Shown: positions 13,514 to 19,612 of the stretch, one piece after another
How the letters are laid out: every line of letters starts with the position of its first letter
How positions within the stretch are numbered: position 1 is the first letter of the stretch
Assembly (NCBI GenBank): GCA_042218115.1
Contig: JBDGRJ010000056.1
Span: 1 to 20,686 of the forward strand
Source of the DNA: JBDGRJ01 sp042218115
GTDB lineage: Bacteria; Patescibacteriota; Patescibacteriia; Magasanikbacterales; UBA922
Length of the DNA stretch: 20,686 bases
Reading direction: 5' to 3'
The notes under the pieces: generated by a model
Database searches by the model: none
Told to the model about the DNA's origin: nothing
Seen by the model: the letters and a program-made list of their open reading frames with translations, nothing else
Translations under genes and position numbers: made by a program

Positions 13514-14119
13514 ATGTTTAGCAATATACCACTAAAAAAGGAAGAGGAGATTATATATATAATTCGTAAATACGGACTGACCCTATTTTGGTGGGTGATA
13601 CTGATAGCGTTGCTTATCGGGGTACCGTTCTTTTTTATGTTCTGGTTATTTAGTAACGGATGGTGGGGTCGGCTGTTATTTGCTGCTCCTGTAACAGTCG
13701 GTATTGTTTTACTTGTTAGAATGCTTTTTTATTGGAGAAAGAACAAGATGATAATAACCACTCATGGGCTGATAGATATTCACTACAACAATGCTTTCAA
13801 TAAGGTTGTCTCTCGGGTCGATTATGATGAGATAGATGACGTATCAGGTGAGGTAAGTGGTATCGGTGGTTCAATCTTTAGATATGGTGATATTAAAATA
13901 AATACCGGATCCGGATCTGTAAGGATAATTAAAAAAAAGATCAAAGATCCGATCGGGTTGCAAGCAGAGATAAAAGATATGAAACGAAAGTATAAGCGCA
14001 GAAGTGGGAAAGACCCAATAGAGGTTATTATGGAAAACTTGAAGCATTTAGATAAAAAAAAGTTAATCGAGGTTATTAAAGCATCGGAGAAAATACTCAA
14101 AGAAAAAGAGCAGGACTGA
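13514..14119 (+). CDS. PH-domain membrane protein (bPH2/YdbT-like)
   Basis: The 201-residue protein has two closely spaced hydrophobic spans (about 22-45 and 53-71), then a beta-rich segment (77-150) with MIITTHGLIDIHYNNAFNKVVSRVDYDEIDDVSGEVSG and GDIKINTGSGSVRII. This is the pattern of bacterial PH domains of the YdbS/YdbT type: after the membrane hairpin, strands describing how the protein changes the local environment. A Lys/Arg-rich helical tail (153-201) ends the protein. The role of the family is poorly known; membrane-associated scaffolding is suggested. It starts 4 nt after the Mur ligase stop, so it is probably cotranscribed, and it is followed by a new promoter. Confidence 0.75.
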   Translation: MFSNIPLKKEEEIIYIIRKYGLTLFWWVILIALLIGVPFFFMFWLFSNGWWGRLLFAAPVTVGIVLLVRMLFYWRKNKMIITTHGLIDIHYNNAFNKVVSRVDYDEIDDVSGEVSGIGGSIFRYGDIKINTGSGSVRIIKKKIKDPIGLQAEIKDMKRKYKRRSGKDPIEVIMENLKHLDKKKLIEVIKASEKILKEKEQD

Positions 14120-14141
14120 TATTTATAAAAACTCTTTGGTG

Positions 14142-14150
14142 TGATATAAT
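14142..14150 (+). promoter_or_regulatory. Extended -10 promoter of the FtsB/DivIC-like gene (leaderless)
   Basis: TGATATAAT (14142-14150) is a perfect extended -10 ending 7 nt before the ATG at 14158. A weak TTTATA lies 17 bp upstream (14122-14127). Confidence 0.7.
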
Positions 14151-14157
14151 TTGAACC

Positions 14158-14556
14158 ATGAAAGAAAAAGACAAAAACAAAACTATTAAAAAAATTTTTC
14201 AATCCAAACTTTTTTTGGTAGTATTAATTGTGCTCGTATTTCTGGTGGGGAGTGCGGCCTTTCGTTCATTGTATAGAAATTATAAGGTCAACAGAGAGAT
14301 TACCAGACTGGAAAAGAAGGTTGATAATCTAAAAAAAGAAAAGATCGAGTCAATGAAAATATTGGAGTATGTCTCTAGTAAAAAATTCGCTGAAAAGAAG
14401 GCTAGAACTGAGCTGAATCTCAAAAAGAATGGTGAAAAAGTAATGGTCATCAAAGATGAAGACAGCCAAAAAAAGAATGGATCAGAGAAAAAGGAACAAC
14501 AGGTATCGAATCCAGTAAAATGGTGGTACTATTTCACAAACAAAAAATTTAACTAA
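14158..14556 (+). CDS. FtsB/DivIC-family septum formation initiator
   Basis: The 132-residue bitopic protein has a short basic cytoplasmic tail (1-18), one membrane span (about 19-37, LFLVVLIVLVFLVGSAAFR) and an outside coiled coil (45-70, RLEKKVDNLKKEKIESMK). Then come EYVSSKKFAEKKARTELNLKKNGEKVMVI and NPVKWWYYF, the family's conserved order after the coiled coil. Such proteins join FtsL and FtsQ/DivIB in the complex that activates FtsW and its transpeptidase. A Lys/Ser-rich linker (99-115) precedes the last motif. The start is fixed by the leaderless promoter. It is followed 14 nt later by the foldase gene. Confidence 0.88.
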   Translation: MKEKDKNKTIKKIFQSKLFLVVLIVLVFLVGSAAFRSLYRNYKVNREITRLEKKVDNLKKEKIESMKILEYVSSKKFAEKKARTELNLKKNGEKVMVIKDEDSQKKNGSEKKEQQVSNPVKWWYYFTNKKFN

Positions 14557-14570
14557 ATAAACTTAATCTT

Positions 14571-15797
14571 ATGACAGACCAAAACACGGACGAGTCAAAC
14601 TCAAAGCAAGAACTGGAAGAGGGGGCCGAGAGTAATGAAAAAGAAGAGCCCAAAGACGACTCTACGGAACCTTCTTCCTCTACAAGTTCAAGCAAGAATA
14701 TGAAAAGTTTTGTCTATGGCATTATTGCTGTGATTGTAGTCCTTCTTCTGGGTGGTTGGGGATTTGTAAAGTATTCAGTCAATAACATGTCTGAAAACCC
14801 GACTATCGTAAAAGCAGCAAAGGTACTAAAGATCCCGGCGGCTACAGTAAATGGAGATAAGATATTGTATTCAAAGTTTGTAGACAACAAGAAGACACTA
14901 GAGCAGTTCTATGGGAGCCAACCCCAAGGCTTTAATGCTAATCTAAGTGATGATCAGATCTCTCAGCAGATTATCTCTAGGTTAGTAGCTAACAAAATTT
15001 TAGAGCAAGTGGCTGAAGAGAGAGGAATAAAGGTAACACAAAAAGACATAAAGTCAGCTAAAGATGAGATAAAAAAGAAGTTCCCAAGTGAGGATAAACT
15101 GAAGCAGGTAGTACAAAACAGATACGGTTGGACAATGGATAAATACGTTGAGAATGTGATTAGGCCAACTGTGCTAAAAAGAAAAGTTAAACAAGACTAT
15201 TTATCTGAAAACTCAACCAACACTAGCACTAAAAATAAAGCTGAAGAAGTATTACAAAAAGCTAAAAACGGACAGGACTTCAAGGAGCTAGCCAGCCAGT
15301 ATGGAAGTAAAAAGACCAAACAAAAGCAAGGAGAGCTGGGCTGGTTCGGCAGAGGAGTAATGGTGCCGAAGTTTGAGCAGGCAGCTTTCGGGCTTGAGCC
15401 GGGAGAGGTAGCTCCAAATTTGGTAAAGACTAAGTTCGGGTATCACATCATTAAGGTGGAGGATAAGAGAACCACTACCACTCAAAAAGGAGAAAAAGAA
15501 CAAGTAAAAGCCCGCCATATTCTCTTTGAAAACCAAAACCAAAGCCAGTTCCGCCAATATATGAACCAGAAGATGCAACAGGCCGATATTCAGATTCACA
15601 TTCCGGTACCGAACCCCTTTAAGCAAAAAAATCAACTGAAAGCTAAACAACAGAGAAAAGGAACACAGACTCAAGGTAGACAAAATGTCAACAAAGAAAA
15701 AATAAAAAAACAGATTAAAAAGCAGATTCAGCAACAACAAAACCAACAAAAAGGATCAGCTAACCAGCAAAACAACGACAGCAGTTCAGGGAACTAG
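14571..15797 (+). CDS. Membrane-anchored parvulin-type peptidyl-prolyl isomerase (SurA/PrsA-like)
   Basis: The 408-residue protein has an acidic Ser-rich cytoplasmic tail (1-44), one membrane anchor (about 46-64) and a SurA_N-type helical chaperone region (about 85-212, beginning AATVNGDKILYSKFVDN). A parvulin core follows (222-320) with KNGQDFKELASQYGS, GELGWFGRGVMVPKFEQAAFGLEPGEVA and FGYHIIKVEDKR. The strand that normally opens a parvulin domain (xRHIL) is absent before this core and instead appears after it as VKARHILFE (312-320), as if the domain were circularly permuted. A Gln/Lys/Asn-rich low-complexity tail (352-408) ends the protein. It should help fold exported proteins at the outer face of the membrane. 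A strong terminator follows. Confidence 0.88.
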   Translation: MTDQNTDESNSKQELEEGAESNEKEEPKDDSTEPSSSTSSSKNMKSFVYGIIAVIVVLLLGGWGFVKYSVNNMSENPTIVKAAKVLKIPAATVNGDKILYSKFVDNKKTLEQFYGSQPQGFNANLSDDQISQQIISRLVANKILEQVAEERGIKVTQKDIKSAKDEIKKKFPSEDKLKQVVQNRYGWTMDKYVENVIRPTVLKRKVKQDYLSENSTNTSTKNKAEEVLQKAKNGQDFKELASQYGSKKTKQKQGELGWFGRGVMVPKFEQAAFGLEPGEVAPNLVKTKFGYHIIKVEDKRTTTTQKGEKEQVKARHILFENQNQSQFRQYMNQKMQQADIQIHIPVPNPFKQKNQLKAKQQRKGTQTQGRQNVNKEKIKKQIKKQIQQQQNQQKGSANQQNNDSSSGN

Positions 15798-15818
15798 AGA
15801 AAAAAGGTAGTAAGCTCT

Positions 15819-15845
15819 AAAAAGCCGGGGTAATCCCGGCTTTTT
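15819..15845. terminator. Intrinsic terminator after the foldase gene
   Basis: AGCCGGG and CCCGGCT form a 7-bp stem extended by five A:T pairs, loop GTAAT, then a T run (TTTTTCTTTT). It lies 22 nt past the foldase stop and just before the ftsE promoter. The A tract on the other side makes it bidirectional in principle. Confidence 0.95.
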
Positions 15846-15866
15846 CTTTTTGGCCCTAGTTTTTTG

Positions 15867-15875
15867 TGGTATAAT
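15867..15875 (+). promoter_or_regulatory. Extended -10 promoter of ftsEX
   Basis: TGGTATAAT (15867-15875) is a perfect extended -10. The predicted start near 15882 leaves a leader of about 16 nt to the ATG at 15898, with no Shine-Dalgarno. Confidence 0.75.
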
Positions 15876-15897
15876 AACTACACCAAATTACTCTTAC

Positions 15898-16578
15898 ATG
15901 ATAAATTTTCAGGAGGTAACCAAAACTTATCCGGACGGGAATATAGGAGTGAAGGATTTAAATTTTAATATAGACTCCGGCGAGTTCGTGTCTATTGTCG
16001 GGCCGAGTGGTACCGGCAAAACAACTTTGGTGAAGCTTTTAATCGCAGAGGAAAGACCAACTGAAGGTAAGATAGAGATAGGAGGATGGGACATCTCTAA
16101 TATTCCTCAAAGACATGTGCCTCATCTTAGAAGACAGATTGGTGTTGTGTTTCAGGATTTTAAGCTACTACCAAAAAAGACTGCTTATGAGAATATAGCT
16201 TTTGCTCTACAAGTCGCAGGTGAAAGCTCCAGCAAGATCGAGCAGGTAGTGCCGAGAGTCTTAGATATAGTAGGATTATCTGATAAAACCGAGGAATACC
16301 CTACAGAATTATCTACTGGAGAACAACAGCGTGTAGTAATTGCTAGAGCTTTGGTACACAGGCCAAAGATATTAGTGGCGGATGAACCTACGGGTAACTT
16401 AGATACCCTAAATACCCATGAGGTTACTGAGATTCTCAAGAAAATAAATCAGTTCGGAACCACTATAGTCTTAGTTACACACGACAAGGAAGTGGTAAAC
16501 AAGCTCAAAGAAAGGGTGATAACCATAGAAGATGGGCGTATTAAATCAGATATAGAGAAAGGTAAGTATAGGCTTTAA
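15898..16578 (+). CDS. ftsE: Cell-division ABC ATPase FtsE
   Basis: The 226-residue ATPase partners with the membrane protein FtsX to control septal peptidoglycan hydrolases. Walker A is GPSGTGKTT, the Q-loop lies in VVFQDFKLLPKKTAYENIAF (the FtsE-type sequence), the signature is LSTGEQQR (the usual LSGGEQQR with one Gly to Thr), Walker B is ILVADEPTGNLD and the switch His is in VTHD. An open frame reaches a TTG at 15850, but that lies before the promoter -10 box. ATG 15898 gives MINFQEVTKTYPDG, the normal FtsE N-terminus, and is chosen. ftsX follows 2 nt later. Confidence 0.95.
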   Translation: MINFQEVTKTYPDGNIGVKDLNFNIDSGEFVSIVGPSGTGKTTLVKLLIAEERPTEGKIEIGGWDISNIPQRHVPHLRRQIGVVFQDFKLLPKKTAYENIAFALQVAGESSSKIEQVVPRVLDIVGLSDKTEEYPTELSTGEQQRVVIARALVHRPKILVADEPTGNLDTLNTHEVTEILKKINQFGTTIVLVTHDKEVVNKLKERVITIEDGRIKSDIEKGKYRL

Positions 16579-16580
16579 TC

Positions 16581-17489
16581 ATGATTTCTTTTTTTCGCAT
16601 AATAAAATTTGCTTTTCAGGATATTTATCGTAATCTCAGCCTTTCTTTTATGACGATCTTGATCTTGGTGTTAATGTTGCTTTCGATCAATACATTGGTA
16701 GTAATAAATGTTTTTACAGATAAAGCTACTGATTTAGTAAAAAGTCAGATAGATATTAGTGTCTATTTTCAAAAGGATGCACCAAGTGAAAAAATAGATG
16801 AGATTAAGGAGTACGTTAGTAATTTTTCAGAAGTTGAAACAGCTAAGTTAAAGACCCCAGAGGAGAACCTACAGGAGTTTAAGCAAGAATATAAAGGAAA
16901 TGAGAAAATATTAAGCTCGATAGAGGAGCTCGAGCAGAACCCGCTTGGAGCGACTTTAATTATCAAGACTACCGACCCCGGAGACTATAACAAGATTATA
17001 GAAGCCCTGAGTGTGCCTGAGTACAAAGACGTCATAGAAAGCAAGACTTTCTCTAATACCCAAAAAGCTATCAACAGAATCCAAGAGATTACCTCGCAGG
17101 TAGAAAGGTTTAGTTTAGCTTTGAGTGTTCTGTTTGCAGTGATTGCCTTTGTTATTATTTTCAATACCATAAGAGTCGCTATCTATACCCAAAGAACTGA
17201 GATTAGCATCAAAAAGCTAGTAGGTGCTACGAACTGGTTTGTACGTGGCCCTTATTTATTCCAAGGTTTGTTTTTTTCAGTTGTCAGTGTTGCCATTACT
17301 GCAGGGCTTGTGTTTTTAGCGGTGAAGTTTATTGATCCGTATATTGCTACAATCTTTCAGGAGCAGGCTATGTTGACAAATTACTTCAGATCTAATATAA
17401 TGCTCCTGTTCGGAGCTCAACTAGCAGCAGTACTAGTATTAACTTGGATTTCTAGCTTATTTGCGATGCGAAGACACCTCCGAGCATAG
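16581..17489 (+). CDS. ftsX: Cell-division ABC permease FtsX
   Basis: The 302-residue membrane protein has the FtsX topology. There is one span near the N-terminus (about 21-43) after a short cytoplasmic FRIIKFAFQDIYRN segment, then a large outside domain (45-170) containing ISVYFQKDAPSEKIDEI and NPLGATLIIK. Three more spans lie at about 178-199, 227-248 and 272-294, with IYTQRTEISIKKLVGATNWFVRGPYLFQG between the second and third. The end MRRHLRA is typical. FtsX carries the signal from FtsE through the membrane to a wall hydrolase; no such hydrolase gene follows, since the next feature is tRNA-Gln only 5 nt away. A perfect promoter lies within its coding sequence at 17373-17401. Confidence 0.94.
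   Translation: MISFFRIIKFAFQDIYRNLSLSFMTILILVLMLLSINTLVVINVFTDKATDLVKSQIDISVYFQKDAPSEKIDEIKEYVSNFSEVETAKLKTPEENLQEFKQEYKGNEKILSSIEELEQNPLGATLIIKTTDPGDYNKIIEALSVPEYKDVIESKTFSNTQKAINRIQEITSQVERFSLALSVLFAVIAFVIIFNTIRVAIYTQRTEISIKKLVGATNWFVRGPYLFQGLFFSVVSVAITAGLVFLAVKFIDPYIATIFQEQAMLTNYFRSNIMLLFGAQLAAVLVLTWISSLFAMRRHLRA
17373..17401 (+). promoter_or_regulatory. Perfect consensus promoter inside ftsX, for tRNA-Gln
   Basis: TTGACA (17373-17378), exactly 17 bp, TATAAT (17396-17401). All twelve bases match consensus even though the region encodes FtsX. The predicted start near 17408 is about 86 nt before the tRNA. Confidence 0.85.
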
Positions 17490-17493
17490 TCAT

Positions 17494-17564
17494 TCGGGAG
17501 TCGTCTAATGGTAGGACGCTAGGTTTTGGTCCTAGAAATCCTGGTTCGAATCCAGGCTCCCGAG
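17494..17564 (+). tRNA. tRNA-Gln (anticodon TTG), integration site of a mobile element
   Basis: The acceptor TCGGGAG pairs with CTCCCGA. The anticodon stem CTAGG/CCTAG encloses TTTTGGT with anticodon TTG. The T arm is CCTGG-TTCGAAT-CCAGG. Discriminator G is followed by CA, so CCA is not fully encoded. The convergent recombinase gene ends inside the 3' half of this tRNA. Confidence 0.95.
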
Positions 17565-19211
17565 CAACCTTGGATTCTCTTCATATGCACCTTCTACTTT
17601 TTCCTTATTTAAGGAAGAATCTTCCAGTTCGAAGTTTTGATGTATTGACTCAACTTCTTTAGATATCTTTTTAAAGATAGGAAATGGGTTTTGTAGTTGT
17701 ATTAGTACTTCTTTGTCTTTTAATAAATAGTTCGAACCTAAAGTAAAAGCAATTTCCTTTCTTTTTTCTATAGAACCATCATTAAACCTCTCTTTTGCTG
17801 TTTCTGCAAAGCTTAAAGCTTGTTCTGCTTTATCAGCCCATTCATCAGCTCTTTGGTTGGTATCTTCTAACAACTCCTCTAATCTTTCCTTTTCTTTTTC
17901 TGCTTCTCTCTTTTTATTTTTAAACCTATCTGGACCAATTTCATTACTAGCCCTCATATCAATTAAATTATCTATTTTCTCTCTTACCTGATCCAACTGT
18001 TTTCTCTGGTTCTTTAATATTTGTTTTCGACTTTTAACTTCTTCCTTATTCATCTTTTTTATTTGTTTGAAAGCCCATTCTTTAAACTTAGGGTGTAGCT
18101 CTATTTGAGAAAGTTCATCTTCTATCTCATTTTCTAATTCTTTCTCTCTAATACTACCTTGTGGGCAGTCTGAATTCTTACAAGCATAGTAAACATACCT
18201 TTTTATATCTACGTCTACCATATTCTCAATTTTAGTTTCACAATCAGTACAAGTATTTCTATTTAAACAAGAGAACTTTTTACTACACTCTGTACACCTT
18301 ACTTGTTTTTTTCTATCAGGACTTATACCGCCTTTACATTCACCACACTTCAACATTCCACTATAAGGAAAACTTAATTTTTTTGCTCTATCTCCAGCTT
18401 TAGTGCCTAATCTATCTTGGATTTTTTGAAAATCACTTTTGGTAATCATTGGTTCGTGCTTACCTTCAAACCAATTACCAGTACCTAATGGGAATTCAAA
18501 CTCTCCAGAATAGAAAGGATTATTTAATATTTTATAAAAAGTACTACGACTAATGGGTTTACCTTCCTTGCCTTTTACGTCCCATTCATCTCTTGCTTTT
18601 TTTAAGACATCTGCTGGTCTTTCTCCTTGTAATATTGTTTTAAATATCTTTTTTACAAGATCAAATTTTTCTTCATCTTTAGCTATAATTGGGTAATCTT
18701 TTTCTTCAACTTCAATATTTTTATAACCTGTAGGTGCTGATCCAGGAAACCATCCTTTTTCTGCTTTTTCTCTCATACCCCTACTAGCGTCTTTTCCTAA
18801 ATCTCTACTAAATTGGGTAGCTTGGCCAAATTCTACAGAAGTAAGAATAGAATTATCTTCTGGATGATATTCTTTAAAATTAGTTTTGATTTTTTTAATT
18901 ACACCTCTTTGCAACATCCATTGAACTTCACCACCATCTACTGGATTTCTAGCTAGTCTATTAAACTTCCAAGTAAGTATACCTTCTGCTTCTCCTTGTT
19001 TTATTCTTTCTAATAATTCATTAAACACCTCTCTTCCTGGATTCTTAGCTGATTTAGCTTCAGATAGGACCTCTACCACCTCCAACCCTTCTTGTTGAGC
19101 CAACTCTTTTAATTCTCTTACTTGAGCATCTATAGAAGCAGTTTGTCTCTCATCTGATTCAGAAGATTTTCTAGCGTATAATATGTATTTTATATCTTTA
19201 TTAGCTTTCAT
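17532..19211 (-). CDS. Large serine recombinase (site-specific integrase)
   Basis: The 559-residue protein cuts and rejoins DNA through a serine-DNA link. The resolvase domain (8-150) has YARKSSESDERQTASIDAQ with the nucleophile around Ser16, plus WKFNRLARNPVDGGE (81-95). The recombinase domain (about 158-270) has GSAPTGYKN and SRSTFYKILNNPFYSGEF. The zinc ribbon (285-350) has CGEC (289-292) and C344...C349, with an inserted second cysteine cluster (C306, C309, C315, C321, C324). A long coiled coil (about 360-485) and a C-terminal tail follow. Start ATG 19211 is chosen over GTG 19253 because the promoter -10 box lies between them. The last ten codons are encoded antisense in tRNA-Gln, which gives the ending GSLDSNQDF. 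Confidence 0.95.
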   Translation of the reverse strand: MKANKDIKYILYARKSSESDERQTASIDAQVRELKELAQQEGLEVVEVLSEAKSAKNPGREVFNELLERIKQGEAEGILTWKFNRLARNPVDGGEVQWMLQRGVIKKIKTNFKEYHPEDNSILTSVEFGQATQFSRDLGKDASRGMREKAEKGWFPGSAPTGYKNIEVEEKDYPIIAKDEEKFDLVKKIFKTILQGERPADVLKKARDEWDVKGKEGKPISRSTFYKILNNPFYSGEFEFPLGTGNWFEGKHEPMITKSDFQKIQDRLGTKAGDRAKKLSFPYSGMLKCGECKGGISPDRKKQVRCTECSKKFSCLNRNTCTDCETKIENMVDVDIKRYVYYACKNSDCPQGSIREKELENEIEDELSQIELHPKFKEWAFKQIKKMNKEEVKSRKQILKNQRKQLDQVREKIDNLIDMRASNEIGPDRFKNKKREAEKEKERLEELLEDTNQRADEWADKAEQALSFAETAKERFNDGSIEKRKEIAFTLGSNYLLKDKEVLIQLQNPFPIFKKISKEVESIHQNFELEDSSLNKEKVEGAYEENPRLLGSLDSNQDF

Positions 19212-19231
19212 CTTATTATTTGTTTGCGGGT

Positions 19232-19260
19232 AGTATATTACATCCCAAATCACTTCTCAA
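19232..19260 (-). promoter_or_regulatory. Promoter of the serine recombinase gene
   Basis: On the minus strand TTGAGA (19255-19260), 17 bp, TATACT (19232-19237); each box is five of six. The predicted start near 19225 gives a leader of about 14 nt. The -35 box lies inside one arm of the palindrome 19248-19301, so binding there could switch the recombinase off. Confidence 0.8.
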
Positions 19261-19301
19261 TTTTTTAACCCTATATAGTATTAAGAAATTAAGAAGTGAT
19301 T
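19248..19301. repeat. 54-bp imperfect palindrome over the recombinase promoter
   Basis: Arms 19248-19268 and 19281-19301 are 21 nt each and pair with one mismatch and one G:T around a 12-nt loop (CCCTATATAGTA). The outer 10 bp, AATCACTTCT with AGAAGTGATT, are perfect. It could be an operator, a recombination or replication site, or a transcript hairpin. Confidence 0.85.
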
Positions 19302-19376
19302 GTTACCAAAGAATATAACCCCCTTTTTCTTATCTCATTATAGGATTATGATGGTGTTACTTATCTTTTTACTATT

Positions 19377-19401
19377 CAAACCCCTATTAGAGTGGGGTTT
19401 G
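19377..19401 (-). terminator. Perfect 8-bp hairpin downstream of the small element gene
   Basis: CAAACCCC and GGGGTTTG enclose a 9-nt loop, 10 nt past the stop of the minus-strand gene at 19411. Neither strand has a T run after it, so it may be a terminator without T tract, a processing or mRNA-stabilising hairpin, or a protein site. Confidence 0.4.
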
Positions 19402-19410
19402 GTGGTTAAT

Positions 19411-19611
19411 TTAGCGTGCTAAGTAGTAATTCAGACCATCTTTTTCAACTATATTATCCTTTGTCATATTATATCTATCCAAAATTTTTTCTTCACTCCA
19501 GTTTAATTCTGTTGTTAATGTATCCAATAATTTATAACCCTCTTTAGGAGCTTCGCATATTTCATACTTTGCTTCTCCTTTAATAAAAAGTTTTATTATT
19601 TCTGAAGGCAT
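19411..19611 (-). CDS. Small hypothetical protein of the mobile element
   Basis: I do not recognise this 66-residue protein. It is soluble and mixed-charge, with a helix-rich look (MPSEIIKLFIKGEAKYE, then EGYKLLDTLTTELNWSEEKILDRYNMTKDNIVEKDGLNYYLAR). The segment LTTELNWSEEKILDRYNMTKDNIVEKDG, two short helices joined by a turn, and the closing YYLAR hairpin could be a small winged-helix DNA-binding fold, but this is a guess from spacing alone. It starts one base after the stop of the upstream RepA-like gene, so it is almost certainly cotranscribed. A role in replication control or copy number is suggested by position only. Confidence 0.6.
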   Translation of the reverse strand: MPSEIIKLFIKGEAKYEICEAPKEGYKLLDTLTTELNWSEEKILDRYNMTKDNIVEKDGLNYYLAR

Positions 19612-19612
19612 A

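Noticed and set aside
13822..14202. 126-residue minus-strand frame opposite the PH-domain and FtsB genes
   Set aside because: It covers the extended -10 promoter and the ends of two supported genes, with a composition typical of antisense.
15288..15749. 153-residue minus-strand frame opposite the foldase gene
   Set aside because: It is rich in Leu/Phe as expected from the complement of Lys/Gln codons, has no motifs, and the plus-strand foldase is clearly coding.
15850..15897. Extended FtsE starting at TTG 15850
   Set aside because: The extension overlaps the terminator T run and lies upstream of the predicted transcription start. The residues do not match FtsE.
19212..19253. GTG start for the serine recombinase at 19253
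   Set aside because: The -10 box (19232-19237) lies within this extension; the mRNA would start near 19225, so ATG 19211 is used.
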